A stretch of 64,000 nucleotides of DNA from Ureibacillus aquaedulcis (GCF_030418165.1 NZ_JAUHTQ010000001.1:1-64000), one strand, 5' to 3'; counted from the first letter of the stretch, positions 16,465 to 25,438 are shown. Numbers and translations are program-made. The notes: a model not told the origin generated them from the letters alone.

Positions 16465-16608
16465 ATGCAGATTAGAAGAGCTACTTCACAAGATATTAAT
16501 GAATTGGCATCATTAGTGGAGTAGCTCGGCTGACTTCATGCCCCTAAATTTTATAAAAACATGTGGTATGTAGCTAAAAGTACAGGCTTTTTAAAAAGAC
16601 TTATTTAA
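16465..16608 (+). pseudogene. GNAT acetyltransferase remnant with nonsense codon
   Basis: A GGGGGAGGGG ribosome site precedes an ATG that begins MQIRRATSQDINELASLVE, the standard opening of a GNAT domain. The 20th codon is TAG where CAG (VEQLG) is expected, and a second stop follows two codons later; only about 25 further codons resemble coding sequence. Most of the gene is deleted, so this is a fossil of a further acetyltransferase beside two intact ones. Confidence 0.7.
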
Positions 16609-16674
16609 ATATCAAGTTAGAATGTAATCTTCTTCATATTTAAATAGACTTCAAAAATAGATAGAGGTGGAAGA

Positions 16675-17094
16675 GTGAATGTAAAAATACATAATGATCT
16701 TTCGATTGTTAACATTGATGAAATGAAGGATATATATGCTTCCGTCGGTTGGACAAAACATACAAAGGAAATTATTAAGCATGTATTTGAAGCTAGTAAT
16801 GTGAACGCTTTTGCAATGATTGATGATCGAATTGTTGGGTTTGGAAGAGCTATGTCAGATGGAGTGTTTAATGCGGCAATTTACGATGTGATAGTACATT
16901 CCGATTTTCAGGAACAAGGTATAGCTAAACAAATTATGGAGTATCTACTTGATAAATTAAGCAATGTTTCCTGTGTGCATTTAATCTCTACTACTGGAAA
17001 TGAAGGCTTTTATAAGAAATTGGGTTTAACAAAGATAAAAACAGGCATGGCAAGATACCTAAACTCTGCTTTGGCTGCCGAGTATTTAGAGTAG
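16675..17094 (+). CDS. GNAT N-acetyltransferase
   Basis: 139 aa GNAT of the short type. GTG start after GAGGTGGAA. Core motif A reads IYDVIVHSDFQEQGIAKQIMEYLL (residues ~69-92), containing the Q-x-x-G-I-A acetyl-CoA loop; the closing FYKKLGLTKIKTGM is motif B. It is most like the family annotated as YwnH/PanM-neighbour or generic 'GNAT'. The substrate is unknown. Confidence 0.85.
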   Translation: MNVKIHNDLSIVNIDEMKDIYASVGWTKHTKEIIKHVFEASNVNAFAMIDDRIVGFGRAMSDGVFNAAIYDVIVHSDFQEQGIAKQIMEYLLDKLSNVSCVHLISTTGNEGFYKKLGLTKIKTGMARYLNSALAAEYLE

Positions 17095-17174
17095 ATCCTG
17101 ATTAATACCTTCGAAAGGGGAAATTTAATTGGATCCATACGCATTGATATACCAATTCGGAAAGGGTGGTTTTG

Positions 17175-18614
17175 TTGAATAAAGAACAATTAAAGGAACG
17201 GGCAAGAACATTGGTCCACATTCCTGGTCATTTGCAGCCTGTGATAGAAGAATATTTTGAGTGGGGAAATGGCGAAGGAGAAGCTATGTTTTCATGGGCA
17301 GATGAACAACAAGATGAAGGAATCTCGATTACTCTTGACCTTACTGGTAATTTGACAAGTTTATCTATTGAACAAGACACCATAGCGACTGATCATCATG
17401 CTTTAACTGAAAGAGAATTAAAGGAAATAGCGGAGCACTTTTTATGTAGTCATTACCCCGATTCGCTACAAAGCTTAACACACTATAAAACAAAAAAATT
17501 AACAACAAAGGCCTTCCGATTTTACTATGAGCAAATCGTGATGGACTTGCCGTTGCCAAATGCTGGTTGCTTCATTGATATTGGTCCAAGCGGAGAGATA
17601 GTTAATTTTAAATACTTTGGACTACAACCGGAGCCAATCATTCCTGAAGCGCTGATTGCAAAAGAAAAATTAATTGAACATGTCAGTAATCGATTGGATT
17701 TTCAGCTTACTATAACAAATCTAAATTCTAGTATTCATGATGTAGCCGAAGATGGTCTCCGTCTTTTATACGATGTGGAGCTTTTCATGAGGTATAAAGC
17801 AGGCGTGGCGGAACCGACGTTAACAATTATCCATGAGGAAGACGAAGATTATCCGGAAAAGTTTGTTTCCCTATCGCCACCGCCTGAAAGAATTCAAAAA
17901 GAGGTTTCCGTAGAAGAACTTATCGGAATCACGCAGCAAATGGAAGTCATTCGGGAAGCTGATTGGGGAGATGAAAAGGGAATTGTCTGGCGTGAAAAAG
18001 ATTGGAAAACGGAAGAAACTGGTTTGTCGATGGATAGCTTTTTGCTAAGACACAATGAAGATACCGTAAAAGCGTTCATCTCGAAAGAAACAGGGAAATT
18101 AAGAAGGTTTATGTGGTTTAAGGAACGAGGAGGCGACCTTTCTTTAAGTCGAGAAGAATGTTATCAAAAGGCCATTGATTTTCTGCAGATGATTATCCCG
18201 AATTATGATCAGTATTTACAATTAGCTGTCCAGAAAGATGGCGACGATGGAGTCGATGAGCCAGAAATGACAGAAGCATTTACCTTTCACATACACAATC
18301 GGCATGGTGTAAAGGTTCGCTTGGAATTGGTAATAGTCACGGTTAATCGGCATTCAGGCCAAATAGATTATTACAGTGGACCTAGCTTTGACTTTGAACA
18401 GCTTAACTCTATTCCATCTGAAGCTGTTATTTCTCAAAAGGAAGCACATAACATTTTTCTAAAATCTCTGGATTTTGAATTAGCCTGGAACAAGAACATT
18501 GAAGACACTCACGAAAACTATATCCTTGCTTATGAAGCATGTGAGCGCCATAAAGGAACAGCAATCCGATACATTGATGCAATAACAGGAGCGGTGATTA
18601 CAGAAAAAGAATAA
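17175..18614 (+). CDS. YcdB/YcdC repeat-domain protein (DUF4901-like)
   Basis: About 479 aa without a signal peptide or membrane segment. Two similar halves appear to repeat a PepSY-like alpha/beta unit (SGEIVNFKYFG near residue 150 and TGKLRRFMWFKERG near 315), as in Bacillus YcdB/YcdC. Several in-frame TTG or GTG codons are possible starts; the TTG at 17175 fits best with AAAGGGTGG. The YcdB family is uncharacterised and usually exported, so the missing signal is worth noting. A GNAT gene follows 30 bases later, probably co-transcribed. Confidence 0.65.
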   Translation: MNKEQLKERARTLVHIPGHLQPVIEEYFEWGNGEGEAMFSWADEQQDEGISITLDLTGNLTSLSIEQDTIATDHHALTERELKEIAEHFLCSHYPDSLQSLTHYKTKKLTTKAFRFYYEQIVMDLPLPNAGCFIDIGPSGEIVNFKYFGLQPEPIIPEALIAKEKLIEHVSNRLDFQLTITNLNSSIHDVAEDGLRLLYDVELFMRYKAGVAEPTLTIIHEEDEDYPEKFVSLSPPPERIQKEVSVEELIGITQQMEVIREADWGDEKGIVWREKDWKTEETGLSMDSFLLRHNEDTVKAFISKETGKLRRFMWFKERGGDLSLSREECYQKAIDFLQMIIPNYDQYLQLAVQKDGDDGVDEPEMTEAFTFHIHNRHGVKVRLELVIVTVNRHSGQIDYYSGPSFDFEQLNSIPSEAVISQKEAHNIFLKSLDFELAWNKNIEDTHENYILAYEACERHKGTAIRYIDAITGAVITEKE

Positions 18615-18643
18615 TAGCATCCTATAATAGGAGGAAATAAAAA

Positions 18644-19108
18644 ATGAAACTTGAAACAGATAGATTACAAATCATACCATGTACTAAAGAAACCTTTCAA
18701 ATTGCTGCAAACCAGAACTATATTAACGGTCCGCAAATTTCCAATCATTTGGAGAATCTAATTAAAGAGCCATCCTTACTTTATTGGGGATGTTGGTTTG
18801 TTGTTCGAAAATCAGATGATCAAGTCCTTGGGGACATTGGTTTCAAAGGGAAGCCGGACGAGAACGGAACAGTTGAAGTGGGCTATGGTTTCCTTGAAGA
18901 GTATTGGGGCAAAGGCTATGCAACAGAGGCTGTAGGGGCTCTGATGGCTTGGGCTTTTAATGAATCGAAAGTAGAGAAAATAAAAGCTGAAACACTAAAA
19001 GATAATCATGGTTCTATGCGAGTACTGGAAAAGCTGGGTATGCAAAGAATTCATCAAAGTGAATCAATGGTTAACTGGGAAGTAGACAAGCGATCTTATC
19101 AAATATAA
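18644..19108 (+). CDS. GNAT N-acetyltransferase, RimJ/RimL type
   Basis: 154 aa. It opens with METDRL-like LETDRLQIIPCTKETF, carries VEVGYGFLEEYWGKGYATEAVGALMAWAF with the WGKGYATEA acetyl-CoA loop (residues ~85-97), and ends in VLEKLGMQRI. These are the hallmarks of the RimJ/RimL ribosomal-protein or small-amine acetyltransferase group. GGAGGAAA precedes the ATG. Second gene of a likely two-gene operon. Confidence 0.88.
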   Translation: MKLETDRLQIIPCTKETFQIAANQNYINGPQISNHLENLIKEPSLLYWGCWFVVRKSDDQVLGDIGFKGKPDENGTVEVGYGFLEEYWGKGYATEAVGALMAWAFNESKVEKIKAETLKDNHGSMRVLEKLGMQRIHQSESMVNWEVDKRSYQI

Positions 19109-19233
19109 GTATACAAATCTATTTATTAGTAAGGGGAGTGGGTAAAAGGCTTCCTTCCCATATCTAAACGACTTTTCAATAAATGGTAAGCATGCAAAGC
19201 GTGTCGAACTTAATTTTACTAGAAAAATATATG

Positions 19234-19276
19234 GCAAAACACCATTTTTTAATCAAAATGGTGTTTTGGGTTTTGC
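19234..19276. terminator. Bidirectional terminator
   Basis: CAAAACACCATTTT pairs with AAAATGGTGTTTTG between two convergent genes. Confidence 0.8.
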
Positions 19277-19301
19277 GAAAGCCTCATCTAGAGTTTACTG
19301 T

Positions 19302-20630
19302 TTAATCTTCTAATTCCTCGTTTGAATCAGATTCTGATTTAACTACCTCAATATACTGAAGCTGTTGACCTTCTTTTTCATGAATAGAAAAGTTATACCC
19401 CTGATGATGGAGAACTTTGGATAGGTCCAAATCTGTATCCTGTGTATAATACCAGCCGCCAATCGTATCAATGCCATCGATTTCAAAATCGACAAATAAA
19501 AGCTTTTCTACATCGGCAAGCAATACTTTCGAATCGATGATATAATGATTCTCACTAATTTTGCGGATATCCGGAATCTCTTCAGCATCAAATTCGTCGC
19601 GTATTTCGCCAACGAGCTCTTCCAAAATATCCTCTACTGTAACCATACCGCTTGTTCCACCGTATTCATCCAGCAAAATAGCGATATGAATCCGGTCTCT
19701 TTGCATTTTTTGCAAGAGATCCTGAATCGGAATCATTTCAATTACTTGAATAACAGGGTTTATATAGTTAGTTAACTTAAATGTTTCAGGCTGTATGCGA
19801 TTATTTATGCCAAGTGTCAAGAAATCTTTGATGTTCAGGAAACCTATAATATTATCACGGTCACCCTCGTAAATAGGATATCTAGTATATTGTTCTTCCG
19901 ATACTTTTGTTAATACCTCTTCAAAAGTGGCATCTAACTCGAAACCAATAATATCGGTACGTGGCACCATAATTTCACGTGCAATTCTGTCATCGAACTC
20001 AAAGACATTATTCACGAATTGCAACTCATTCATATTGATTTCACCGGATTTATAGCTTTCAGAAAGTAATATCCTTAGCTCTTCTTCAGTGTGTGACAGT
20101 TCGTGTTCCGATGCAGGCTTCATACCAAATAGCTTCAATAATAAACGGGCCGAACCGTTTAATATCCAAATGAAGGGATACAAAATTTTATAAAAGATTT
20201 GAATTGGTTTTGAAAAGGCCAGCGTTACAGCTTCTGCTTTTTGAATGGCAATGGTCTTTGGTGCAAGTTCTCCTACAACAACATGTAAAAATGTTGCAAT
20301 AATAAAGGCGGCACCAATTGTGAACCAATGAATATAATCAGTTGGGATACCCAAGTTCTCAAATAGTGGATGCAAAATAAATTCAAACGTGGGTTCTCCA
20401 ACCATACCGATTCCTAAAGCGGTTACCGTAATTCCAAGTTGACAGGCAGAAAGGTATTCATCTAAATGGGTTGTAACTTGTTTCGCAGCGGCAGATCCAG
20501 CTTTTCCTTCTGCAACAAGCTGGTCAATGCGTGATTGACGGACCTTAACAATCGCAAATTCAGTAGCTACAAAAAACGCTGTTAAAGCAATTAATATGAC
20601 AAAAATAATTAGATATATGACGGTTGACAA
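19302..20630 (-). CDS. CNNM/CBS-domain membrane protein (hemolysin C family)
   Basis: 442 aa, the standard layout of YrkA/YhdP/CorC-type proteins: CNNM domain with four membrane segments (residues 1-190, including VATEFAIVKVRQSRIDQL and ACQLGITVTALGIGMVGEP), two CBS domains (~205-335, with EIMVPRTDIIGFE and LLDEYGGTSGMVTVEDILEELVGEI), and a C-terminal transporter-associated CorC_HlyC domain. Relatives handle Mg2+ efflux or divalent cation tolerance. The start is a TTG, the first possible codon after an in-frame stop, with no normal ribosome site next to it: GGGAGG lies 33 bases away across a perfect hairpin. MerR-type regulator gene immediately upstream. Confidence 0.9.
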   Translation of the reverse strand: MSTVIYLIIFVILIALTAFFVATEFAIVKVRQSRIDQLVAEGKAGSAAAKQVTTHLDEYLSACQLGITVTALGIGMVGEPTFEFILHPLFENLGIPTDYIHWFTIGAAFIIATFLHVVVGELAPKTIAIQKAEAVTLAFSKPIQIFYKILYPFIWILNGSARLLLKLFGMKPASEHELSHTEEELRILLSESYKSGEINMNELQFVNNVFEFDDRIAREIMVPRTDIIGFELDATFEEVLTKVSEEQYTRYPIYEGDRDNIIGFLNIKDFLTLGINNRIQPETFKLTNYINPVIQVIEMIPIQDLLQKMQRDRIHIAILLDEYGGTSGMVTVEDILEELVGEIRDEFDAEEIPDIRKISENHYIIDSKVLLADVEKLLFVDFEIDGIDTIGGWYYTQDTDLDLSKVLHHQGYNFSIHEKEGQQLQYIEVVKSESDSNEELED

Positions 20631-20636
20631 TAGGTT

Positions 20637-20669
20637 GTTCTACTCTGAAGGTAGAACATTCACCTCCCA
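20637..20669 (-). promoter_or_regulatory. Ribosome site and hairpin before the TTG start
   Basis: On the transcript, GGGAGG (20668-20663) is followed by a stem of seven perfect pairs (GTTCTAC / GTAGAAC, loop CTTCAGA, 20657-20637) and then by six bases and the TTG start. Folding of the stem would bring the ribosome site to about 11 bases from the start. Without folding the site instead serves a 16-codon out-of-frame ORF (20659-20609). Confidence 0.5.
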
Positions 20670-20671
20670 TG

Positions 20672-21079
20672 TTATTGTATTAAAAGAATTAAAGACTGCA
20701 TTAAAGCTACACTTTCCGGCGTTACTTTCCGTTTTAGATTTTGTTTTTCTTGTTCACTTAACGAGTCCATTATTTTCGTGACATCGCTCTCCAGTTTTTT
20801 CATTTGAAGTCGAAGTTCATGGATATTTACTTCTTCATAGGGTTGATTTTCTGTTGCACGATTGCCTATAATTTTGGCTATTTCCGATAGACATTTCCCG
20901 GATTTTTTTTGTTGTTCAATCCACTGAATACGCTCAATCATCTCCACAGGGTAGAGTCGATAATTTGATGGTGAACGCTCCATTTCAAGTAATCCCAGAT
21001 TTGTATAGTGATCGATTGTGCGTTTTGTAACCCCTGCACAATTTGCAAGATCACTAATCTTTATTTTCTCGTTCCCAAT
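20672..21079 (-). CDS. MerR family transcriptional regulator
   Basis: About 135 aa. The N-terminal KIKISDLANCAGVTKRTIDHYTNLGLLEMERSPSNYRLYP stretch (residues ~5-44) is a clear MerR winged helix-turn-helix; a coiled coil with a variable C-terminus follows. No effector-binding Cys cluster is seen. The start is unclear: GAGGTGG lies directly before an ATT codon at 21079 in the right frame, while GTG and TTG codons upstream lack sites. It is followed by the CNNM gene with a 41-base gap, which suggests it controls that gene and itself. Confidence 0.82.
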   Translation of the reverse strand: MGNEKIKISDLANCAGVTKRTIDHYTNLGLLEMERSPSNYRLYPVEMIERIQWIEQQKKSGKCLSEIAKIIGNRATENQPYEEVNIHELRLQMKKLESDVTKIMDSLSEQEKQNLKRKVTPESVALMQSLILLIQ

Positions 21080-21093
21080 GTACCACCTCAAAA

Positions 21094-21120
21094 CTATCAC
21101 GTAATACTTAAAGTATAACG
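21094..21120. promoter_or_regulatory. Palindromic operator upstream of merR
   Basis: A nearly perfect 27-base palindrome: TCACGT, then ATACTT, a central base, AAGTAT, then ACGTGA. It contains a TATACT-like -10 box on the minus strand and ends 15 bases before the regulator's ribosome site, as expected for MerR-type autoregulation. Confidence 0.7.
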
Positions 21121-21385
21121 TGACGGTTCCTATTAAGCTATTAAAATGCAATAAGTTTTGAATATTGTAAAAAAATGAACAAAAATCTGAAGAAGTGTCA
21201 TCGAAAGGGTTCTCATCACCTTAAAAGTAAAAGCTAAAAAATTTGAACAAGCACAGGGGAGTGTTGATTGCTTTTCAAGGCTATGAGAAAAAGCCGGGTA
21301 TCCGGGGGAATTGAAATAAAGGGGACCAGGGGTATAGAAACTATTGGATTTAATTCTTTGTCAACAAAAAAGGGGAGGTTAGGTT

Positions 21386-21493
21386 ATGAAATTCATGCAG
21401 TCCATTAGGGAAAAGGGTATTGCTCAGTACTCCTATATATCCTTTCATGGACGATATGACAAAAGAGGCGTTGATCCTAGGATAACGCCATAA
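21386..21493 (+). CDS. Possible small protein, 35 aa
   Basis: ATG after a strong AAGGGGAGG site at eight bases; translation gives a charged peptide ending KRGVDPRITP. The last 23 bases form a palindrome (GGCGTT ... AACGCC around ATCCTAGGAT), which may be a terminator shared with the convergent gene. No family recognised. The ribosome site is the main argument that it is real. Confidence 0.4.
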   Translation: MKFMQSIREKGIAQYSYISFHGRYDKRGVDPRITP

Positions 21494-21517
21494 ATTTCCG
21501 GAAATGGAAGTGGAAGC

Positions 21518-22045
21518 TTACTTTTGCAGCTTCTCTAAAACCGCATCAACATTTTCCCATTCATAGATGAGCTCATCCAGAAGTTTTCCACCTATTTTAA
21601 TTTGAGTGGTGTTATATAACTTTGCACCATAATATTCGTAAAAATGGCGTGTTTTGTTTTCTGTTAATACATCGACGAATACCCTTTCGATACCTTGGCT
21701 TTTAAAGTGCAGAAACATATGTTTAAGCAGTTCTTTACCGATCCCATGTCCTTGGTATTCCTCCAGTAGATAAATAGAGGTTAAGTCACTGGAGTTTGGG
21801 ACAGCATTCGTTTCACGTTTTGAGCCAGTGGCAAAGCCGATAATTTTACCTTCCGAAGTATCAGCAACGATAATATAATTGTTAGTTTGTGCAAAGTTTT
21901 CAACCCACAATTTTGTTCTTTGTTCATAAGATAACTTATCTAAAAAATCATTTGGAATAATTCCTTGATAGGTTGTTCTCCAACTGTCTACATGAACTTT
22001 CGCGATTCCGGCTGCATCCTCCTTTGTTGCTCTTCGTATCTGCAT
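21518..22045 (-). CDS. GNAT N-acetyltransferase
   Basis: 175 aa. Opening MQIRRATKEDAAGIAKVHVDSWRTTYQGIIP is typical of the large GNAT group that includes YuaI/YjdJ-like and PhnO-like proteins. The acetyl-CoA loop is EEYQGHGIGKELL (residues ~95-107) and the closing motif is FYEYYGAKLY. Start chosen at the ATG after GAGGTG; an open upstream extension has no ribosome site. Confidence 0.88.
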   Translation of the reverse strand: MQIRRATKEDAAGIAKVHVDSWRTTYQGIIPNDFLDKLSYEQRTKLWVENFAQTNNYIIVADTSEGKIIGFATGSKRETNAVPNSSDLTSIYLLEEYQGHGIGKELLKHMFLHFKSQGIERVFVDVLTENKTRHFYEYYGAKLYNTTQIKIGGKLLDELIYEWENVDAVLEKLQK

Positions 22046-22176
22046 ATGAAGCACCTCCATAAAAAGTATTTCTATAAATCTTATAAAATCCCTTTTTAAA
22101 GCAGAGAAGCGAGTCTTGATAAAAAATACCTCCTTGGAAGTCAACATTAACTTAATTTCCGAAGAGGCATTTGATA

Positions 22177-23202
22177 CTATTTCTTTAAATCAATCACAAT
22201 CGGTTCGAGTTCAATTTCTATATGTCCTTCGCCTGATAGTTCGCTCACGATTTCAACCGGTTGGATGATAAGTTGACTGGCACCTGATTGGATTGTTCCA
22301 AAGTCCGTTGTTCCATTGAAGGTTTTCCCATTATTCTTGGAGACGCCACCACCACTGGATTCATCTACATACACATTACCCAGATTATCTGTAATTCGAA
22401 AAATTGGTGTTGCACTTGGCCACTTGGCAAGAAGCTCGTCTGACACGGTTTGTTCATAGGTAATGATCGTTGATACATCCGTGAACTCAATTGTTTGAAG
22501 AGTAAAGTTTACATCCTCTTGCTCAACTGTTCTATTTACGAGTAGTAGATCTCCTTCCAAGCGCTCCAAGGAAAAGTCAAACGACCAATCACCCTCAATT
22601 TCCAAATTATTGGACATACTTGTAAAGGCTTTAGGAGACCAAGTAATTTTCACTGTTTCTGGGTAAGCATCATCTTTGAAATGGGGGGTAAATGTTGCTA
22701 AGCCAACATAGCGTGTATTGCTAATCCTTGTAATCTGATCGCCTCCACCGCTTCCGATTGCACCGGCCACATCGAACCAGTAAGGTGCTTTAACCTTCAT
22801 TGCTTCTCCAAAATCATGCTCCGTTTCAAGTGCATACGAAACAGTAATATTTGTACCGTCGTACACTGCATTATCAATCATGACCGTAATGCCATTACTA
22901 GTCTGCGAAAGATTGATATCAGAGGAAAAGTCTTCAAAGTTTGTATATCGAGCTTCCTCGTCACTAAAAAACTGAATGACATTGTCCATAAAGGGAAGCT
23001 GAGATGCAAGAGATGGGAAGGCAAAACCTGTTGCGGCAGCTGCACCAATAAAGATGCTTGAAGCTGCAGCAAACCTGCGCAAAATTGGTGTTTTGCCGCG
23101 TTTTTTTAGTACGTGTCGTTTTACACGGGCTTTCTCGGTTTCTGTTACGTCCAGCAACTCAAGTTGATCAATATCTAGGTCGAGCCATTCTTTTTTTGTC
23201 AT
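22177..23202 (-). CDS. Membrane anti-sigma factor, DUF4179 family
   Basis: 341 aa. A short cytoplasmic N-terminus (residues 1-43, starting MTKKEWLDLDIDQLELLDVT), one membrane helix at ~44-68 and a large outside domain with beta-rich DUF4179 sequence. It overlaps the upstream sigma factor gene by four bases. In this family the N-terminus binds and inactivates the sigma factor, and the outside domain senses an unknown envelope signal. DUF4179 is commonly encoded downstream of such sigma factors. Confidence 0.87.
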   Translation of the reverse strand: MTKKEWLDLDIDQLELLDVTETEKARVKRHVLKKRGKTPILRRFAAASSIFIGAAAATGFAFPSLASQLPFMDNVIQFFSDEEARYTNFEDFSSDINLSQTSNGITVMIDNAVYDGTNITVSYALETEHDFGEAMKVKAPYWFDVAGAIGSGGGDQITRISNTRYVGLATFTPHFKDDAYPETVKITWSPKAFTSMSNNLEIEGDWSFDFSLERLEGDLLLVNRTVEQEDVNFTLQTIEFTDVSTIITYEQTVSDELLAKWPSATPIFRITDNLGNVYVDESSGGGVSKNNGKTFNGTTDFGTIQSGASQLIIQPVEIVSELSGEGHIEIELEPIVIDLKK

Positions 23203-23762
23203 ACAAATTGCTCCTTTAGTTTTACGTTTGTGGCCAGGATTTTCTTTCCACGATAAAGCCGATTATCAACAGCCGCTTTTGAGAGGCCAAGGTTTTGGGC
23301 AATTTCGGAATTTGAGAGCTCCAAATAATATTTCATCATAAAAATATCGCGGTCCATTTCCTCTAAAAGGCTAATCGCAAATAATAATTCCGTCTTTTCC
23401 TCTCGTTGTAGGACGGTTAGGTCTGTCTGCAAATCACTTGCCTTCTGTTCAAGTGGGGCATCTGTTTGTTCGCGGACAATTTGCTTTTCAGCTTGCCTGT
23501 AGCGATCGATGGCTTTGTACTTTGTTATCATGCCAATCCATTTTTTAAAATCTTGCGCATCCCCGTGAAACTGATGGGCGTTTTGCCAAACGCTTAAAAA
23601 CACATCATTCACACACTCATCAATGTCTTGGTGTCTCATTGTGTACAAAATTTTTGTGGCAATCGTTTTTACCAGCGGCAAATAGGCTTCGATTATATAA
23701 TCCAGTGCATCTTCTTTTTGTTTCTTTAATCGGGTTATAAAGTTAGTCGCTGAACATTTCAT
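23199..23762 (-). CDS. RNA polymerase sigma factor, sigma-70 family (ECF type)
   Basis: 187 aa with sigma region 2 (residues ~20-90: YLPLVKTIATKIL, DIDECVNDVFLSVWQNA, KKWIGMITKYKAIDRYR) and region 4 (~115-180: MMKYYLELSNSEIAQNLGLSKAAVDNRLYRGKKIL). No region 1 or 3, so ECF. Gene is co-transcribed and translationally coupled with the anti-sigma gene (ATGA-type overlap). It probably drives its own promoter in the gap upstream, which I cannot place with confidence. Confidence 0.9.
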   Translation of the reverse strand: MKCSATNFITRLKKQKEDALDYIIEAYLPLVKTIATKILYTMRHQDIDECVNDVFLSVWQNAHQFHGDAQDFKKWIGMITKYKAIDRYRQAEKQIVREQTDAPLEQKASDLQTDLTVLQREEKTELLFAISLLEEMDRDIFMMKYYLELSNSEIAQNLGLSKAAVDNRLYRGKKILATNVKLKEQFV

Positions 23763-24086
23763 TCACTTCGCTCCTTATGGTATTAAAAAAGGCTTTTTCA
23801 TAAAGTACAACGAACGGTTTAAGTATTTATTCTCAAAAAAATTTTATGATTGCAAAAAAAGTATGCCATTTGTTTATGCTTAAGAAATAAATATTTTTTA
23901 GTGTCGAGATTATTTTACTTTAAACAGAACTGTTTTCGCGGTAAAGAAAGGACGTATTTTAAATTCGGTATAATCTTCACAGCTATGTAATAAACTCCAT
24001 GAGGCAACAAAAAATAATGAGTAGAAAAGTCACCATGAAACTAAATTGAGAGTCATTCGTATATGTAAAATAATGGAGGGGGTAAA
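23763..24086. other. Divergent intergenic region, no gene seen
   Basis: Separates the sigma factor gene from the AIM24 gene. AT-rich, with no ORF carrying a ribosome site. Must hold both promoters. Confidence 0.5.
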
Positions 24087-24785
24087 ATGGTGAATCGATA
24101 TACAATTGAAGAATTTATAAAAAATACAGAGCAAGTGGATAAGGGGCAAGGGTTCTTTGAACTTGAGACGCCACGTATACTGGAAGTGAACCTGGATGGT
24201 CTTGTGTGGGCTAAATCAGGAGCGATGATTTCCTACAACGGAAAGATCAAGTTTGAACGAGAAGGAATATTAGAAAACGGCATTGGCCATATGTTTAAAA
24301 AAGCACTTACCGGCGAAGGTACAGCCCTTATGAAAGCGAACGGAAAAGGGAAATTGTATTTAGCTGACAGCGGCAAGAAAATCATCATTTTGAATCTGCA
24401 AAAAGAGGCCATCCATGTAAACGGCAATGACTTATTGGCATTCGAGCCTTCCATCAAGCATAATATAAAACTAATGAGAAAAGTTGCCGGGATGATGGCA
24501 GGTGGATTATTTAATGTGAGATGCGAAGGAACAGGGATGATTGCTATTACGTCACACTATGAACCACTTACATTACGTGTCACTCCTGGAAATCCTGTTA
24601 TTACCGATCCAAACGCAACAGTTGCATGGTCAGGAAATCTTCAGCCCGAATTCCAAACAGATATTTCATTGAAAACTTTTGTAGGAAGAGGTAGTGGTGA
24701 ATCCATTCAGATGCGATTTGAAGGGGATGGCTTTGTAATTGTTCAGCCTTTTGAAGAGGTTAATATGCAGACAGGAAGTAATTAA
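24087..24785 (+). CDS. AIM24 family protein
   Basis: 232 aa all-beta protein of the AIM24/TIGR00266 family (double-stranded beta-helix related to tryptophan RNA-binding attenuator proteins). Visible landmarks are VWAKSGAMISYNG (residues ~31-43), GTALMKANGKGKLYLAD, NDLLAFEPSIKHN and ATVAWSGNLQPEF. Function is unknown in bacteria. GGAGGGGG precedes the ATG. Terminator follows. Confidence 0.88.
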   Translation: MVNRYTIEEFIKNTEQVDKGQGFFELETPRILEVNLDGLVWAKSGAMISYNGKIKFEREGILENGIGHMFKKALTGEGTALMKANGKGKLYLADSGKKIIILNLQKEAIHVNGNDLLAFEPSIKHNIKLMRKVAGMMAGGLFNVRCEGTGMIAITSHYEPLTLRVTPGNPVITDPNATVAWSGNLQPEFQTDISLKTFVGRGSGESIQMRFEGDGFVIVQPFEEVNMQTGSN

Positions 24786-24810
24786 ACCTCAAACATACAC
24801 TATCTTAGTA

Positions 24811-24845
24811 AGGAGCCCTTTCACAGAAAAAGGGTTCTTTTATTT
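24811..24845 (+). terminator. Intrinsic terminator
   Basis: AAGGAGCCCTTT and AAAGGGTTCTTTT form the stem with a T tail. Confidence 0.75.
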
Positions 24846-24945
24846 GTATACGCTCTTTTTCTTTTAACACTTTGTTTCTTGGATGTATGCAGGCGAAAGT
24901 TCGGGAAAGTCTATACCTTAAGAAATAAAGAAAGGAGGAAGACTA

Positions 24946-25437
24946 ATGCAGTATACGAAAGCTTTTCTCGTTAAACTTGCCATGACGATTGTAGTTTTGT
25001 GGATTGTATTGGGATTATTTTATGGAGTTTCTTTTGGAAACATACTTCTTATAAGTGCTATCTTAACTATTATCGCTTTCGTTGGAGATGTATTCCTGCT
25101 GCCCAAAGTCGGGAACTTTATAGCAGCAACTAGTGACTTGTTCCTCGCCTTTTTTGTAATTTGGGGGTTAGGGACATGGTTATTTGGCAACGAAAATACT
25201 GCAGTTTTTGCAGCCGCTTTTTTATCGGCCCTGTTCATTGGGGTAGGGGAAATGTTTTATCACCGATATTTCCGGGATCATGTGATGGAAACGGTTCAGG
25301 AACCAGAAAAGCATCAGGGTTATACCTATTCTCCCAGAATAGCGCAAACCGAGTATTCACAGGAATTTGATGAGGGCTTGGAAAAGAGAGAGAACAATGA
25401 TATTACTAAAAGTGAAAACGAAGATCCAATGAAATAA
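24946..25437 (+). CDS. YndM family membrane protein (DUF2512)
   Basis: 163 aa with four membrane helices in the first 110 residues and a charged C-terminal tail. The pattern AFLVKLAMTIVVLWIVLGLFYGVSF, GDVFLLPKVGN, and FYHRYFRDHV is characteristic of DUF2512/YndM. These proteins are common in spore-formers and uncharacterised. Strong AAAGGAGGA site before the ATG. Confidence 0.87.
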   Translation: MQYTKAFLVKLAMTIVVLWIVLGLFYGVSFGNILLISAILTIIAFVGDVFLLPKVGNFIAATSDLFLAFFVIWGLGTWLFGNENTAVFAAAFLSALFIGVGEMFYHRYFRDHVMETVQEPEKHQGYTYSPRIAQTEYSQEFDEGLEKRENNDITKSENEDPMK

Positions 25438-25438
25438 A

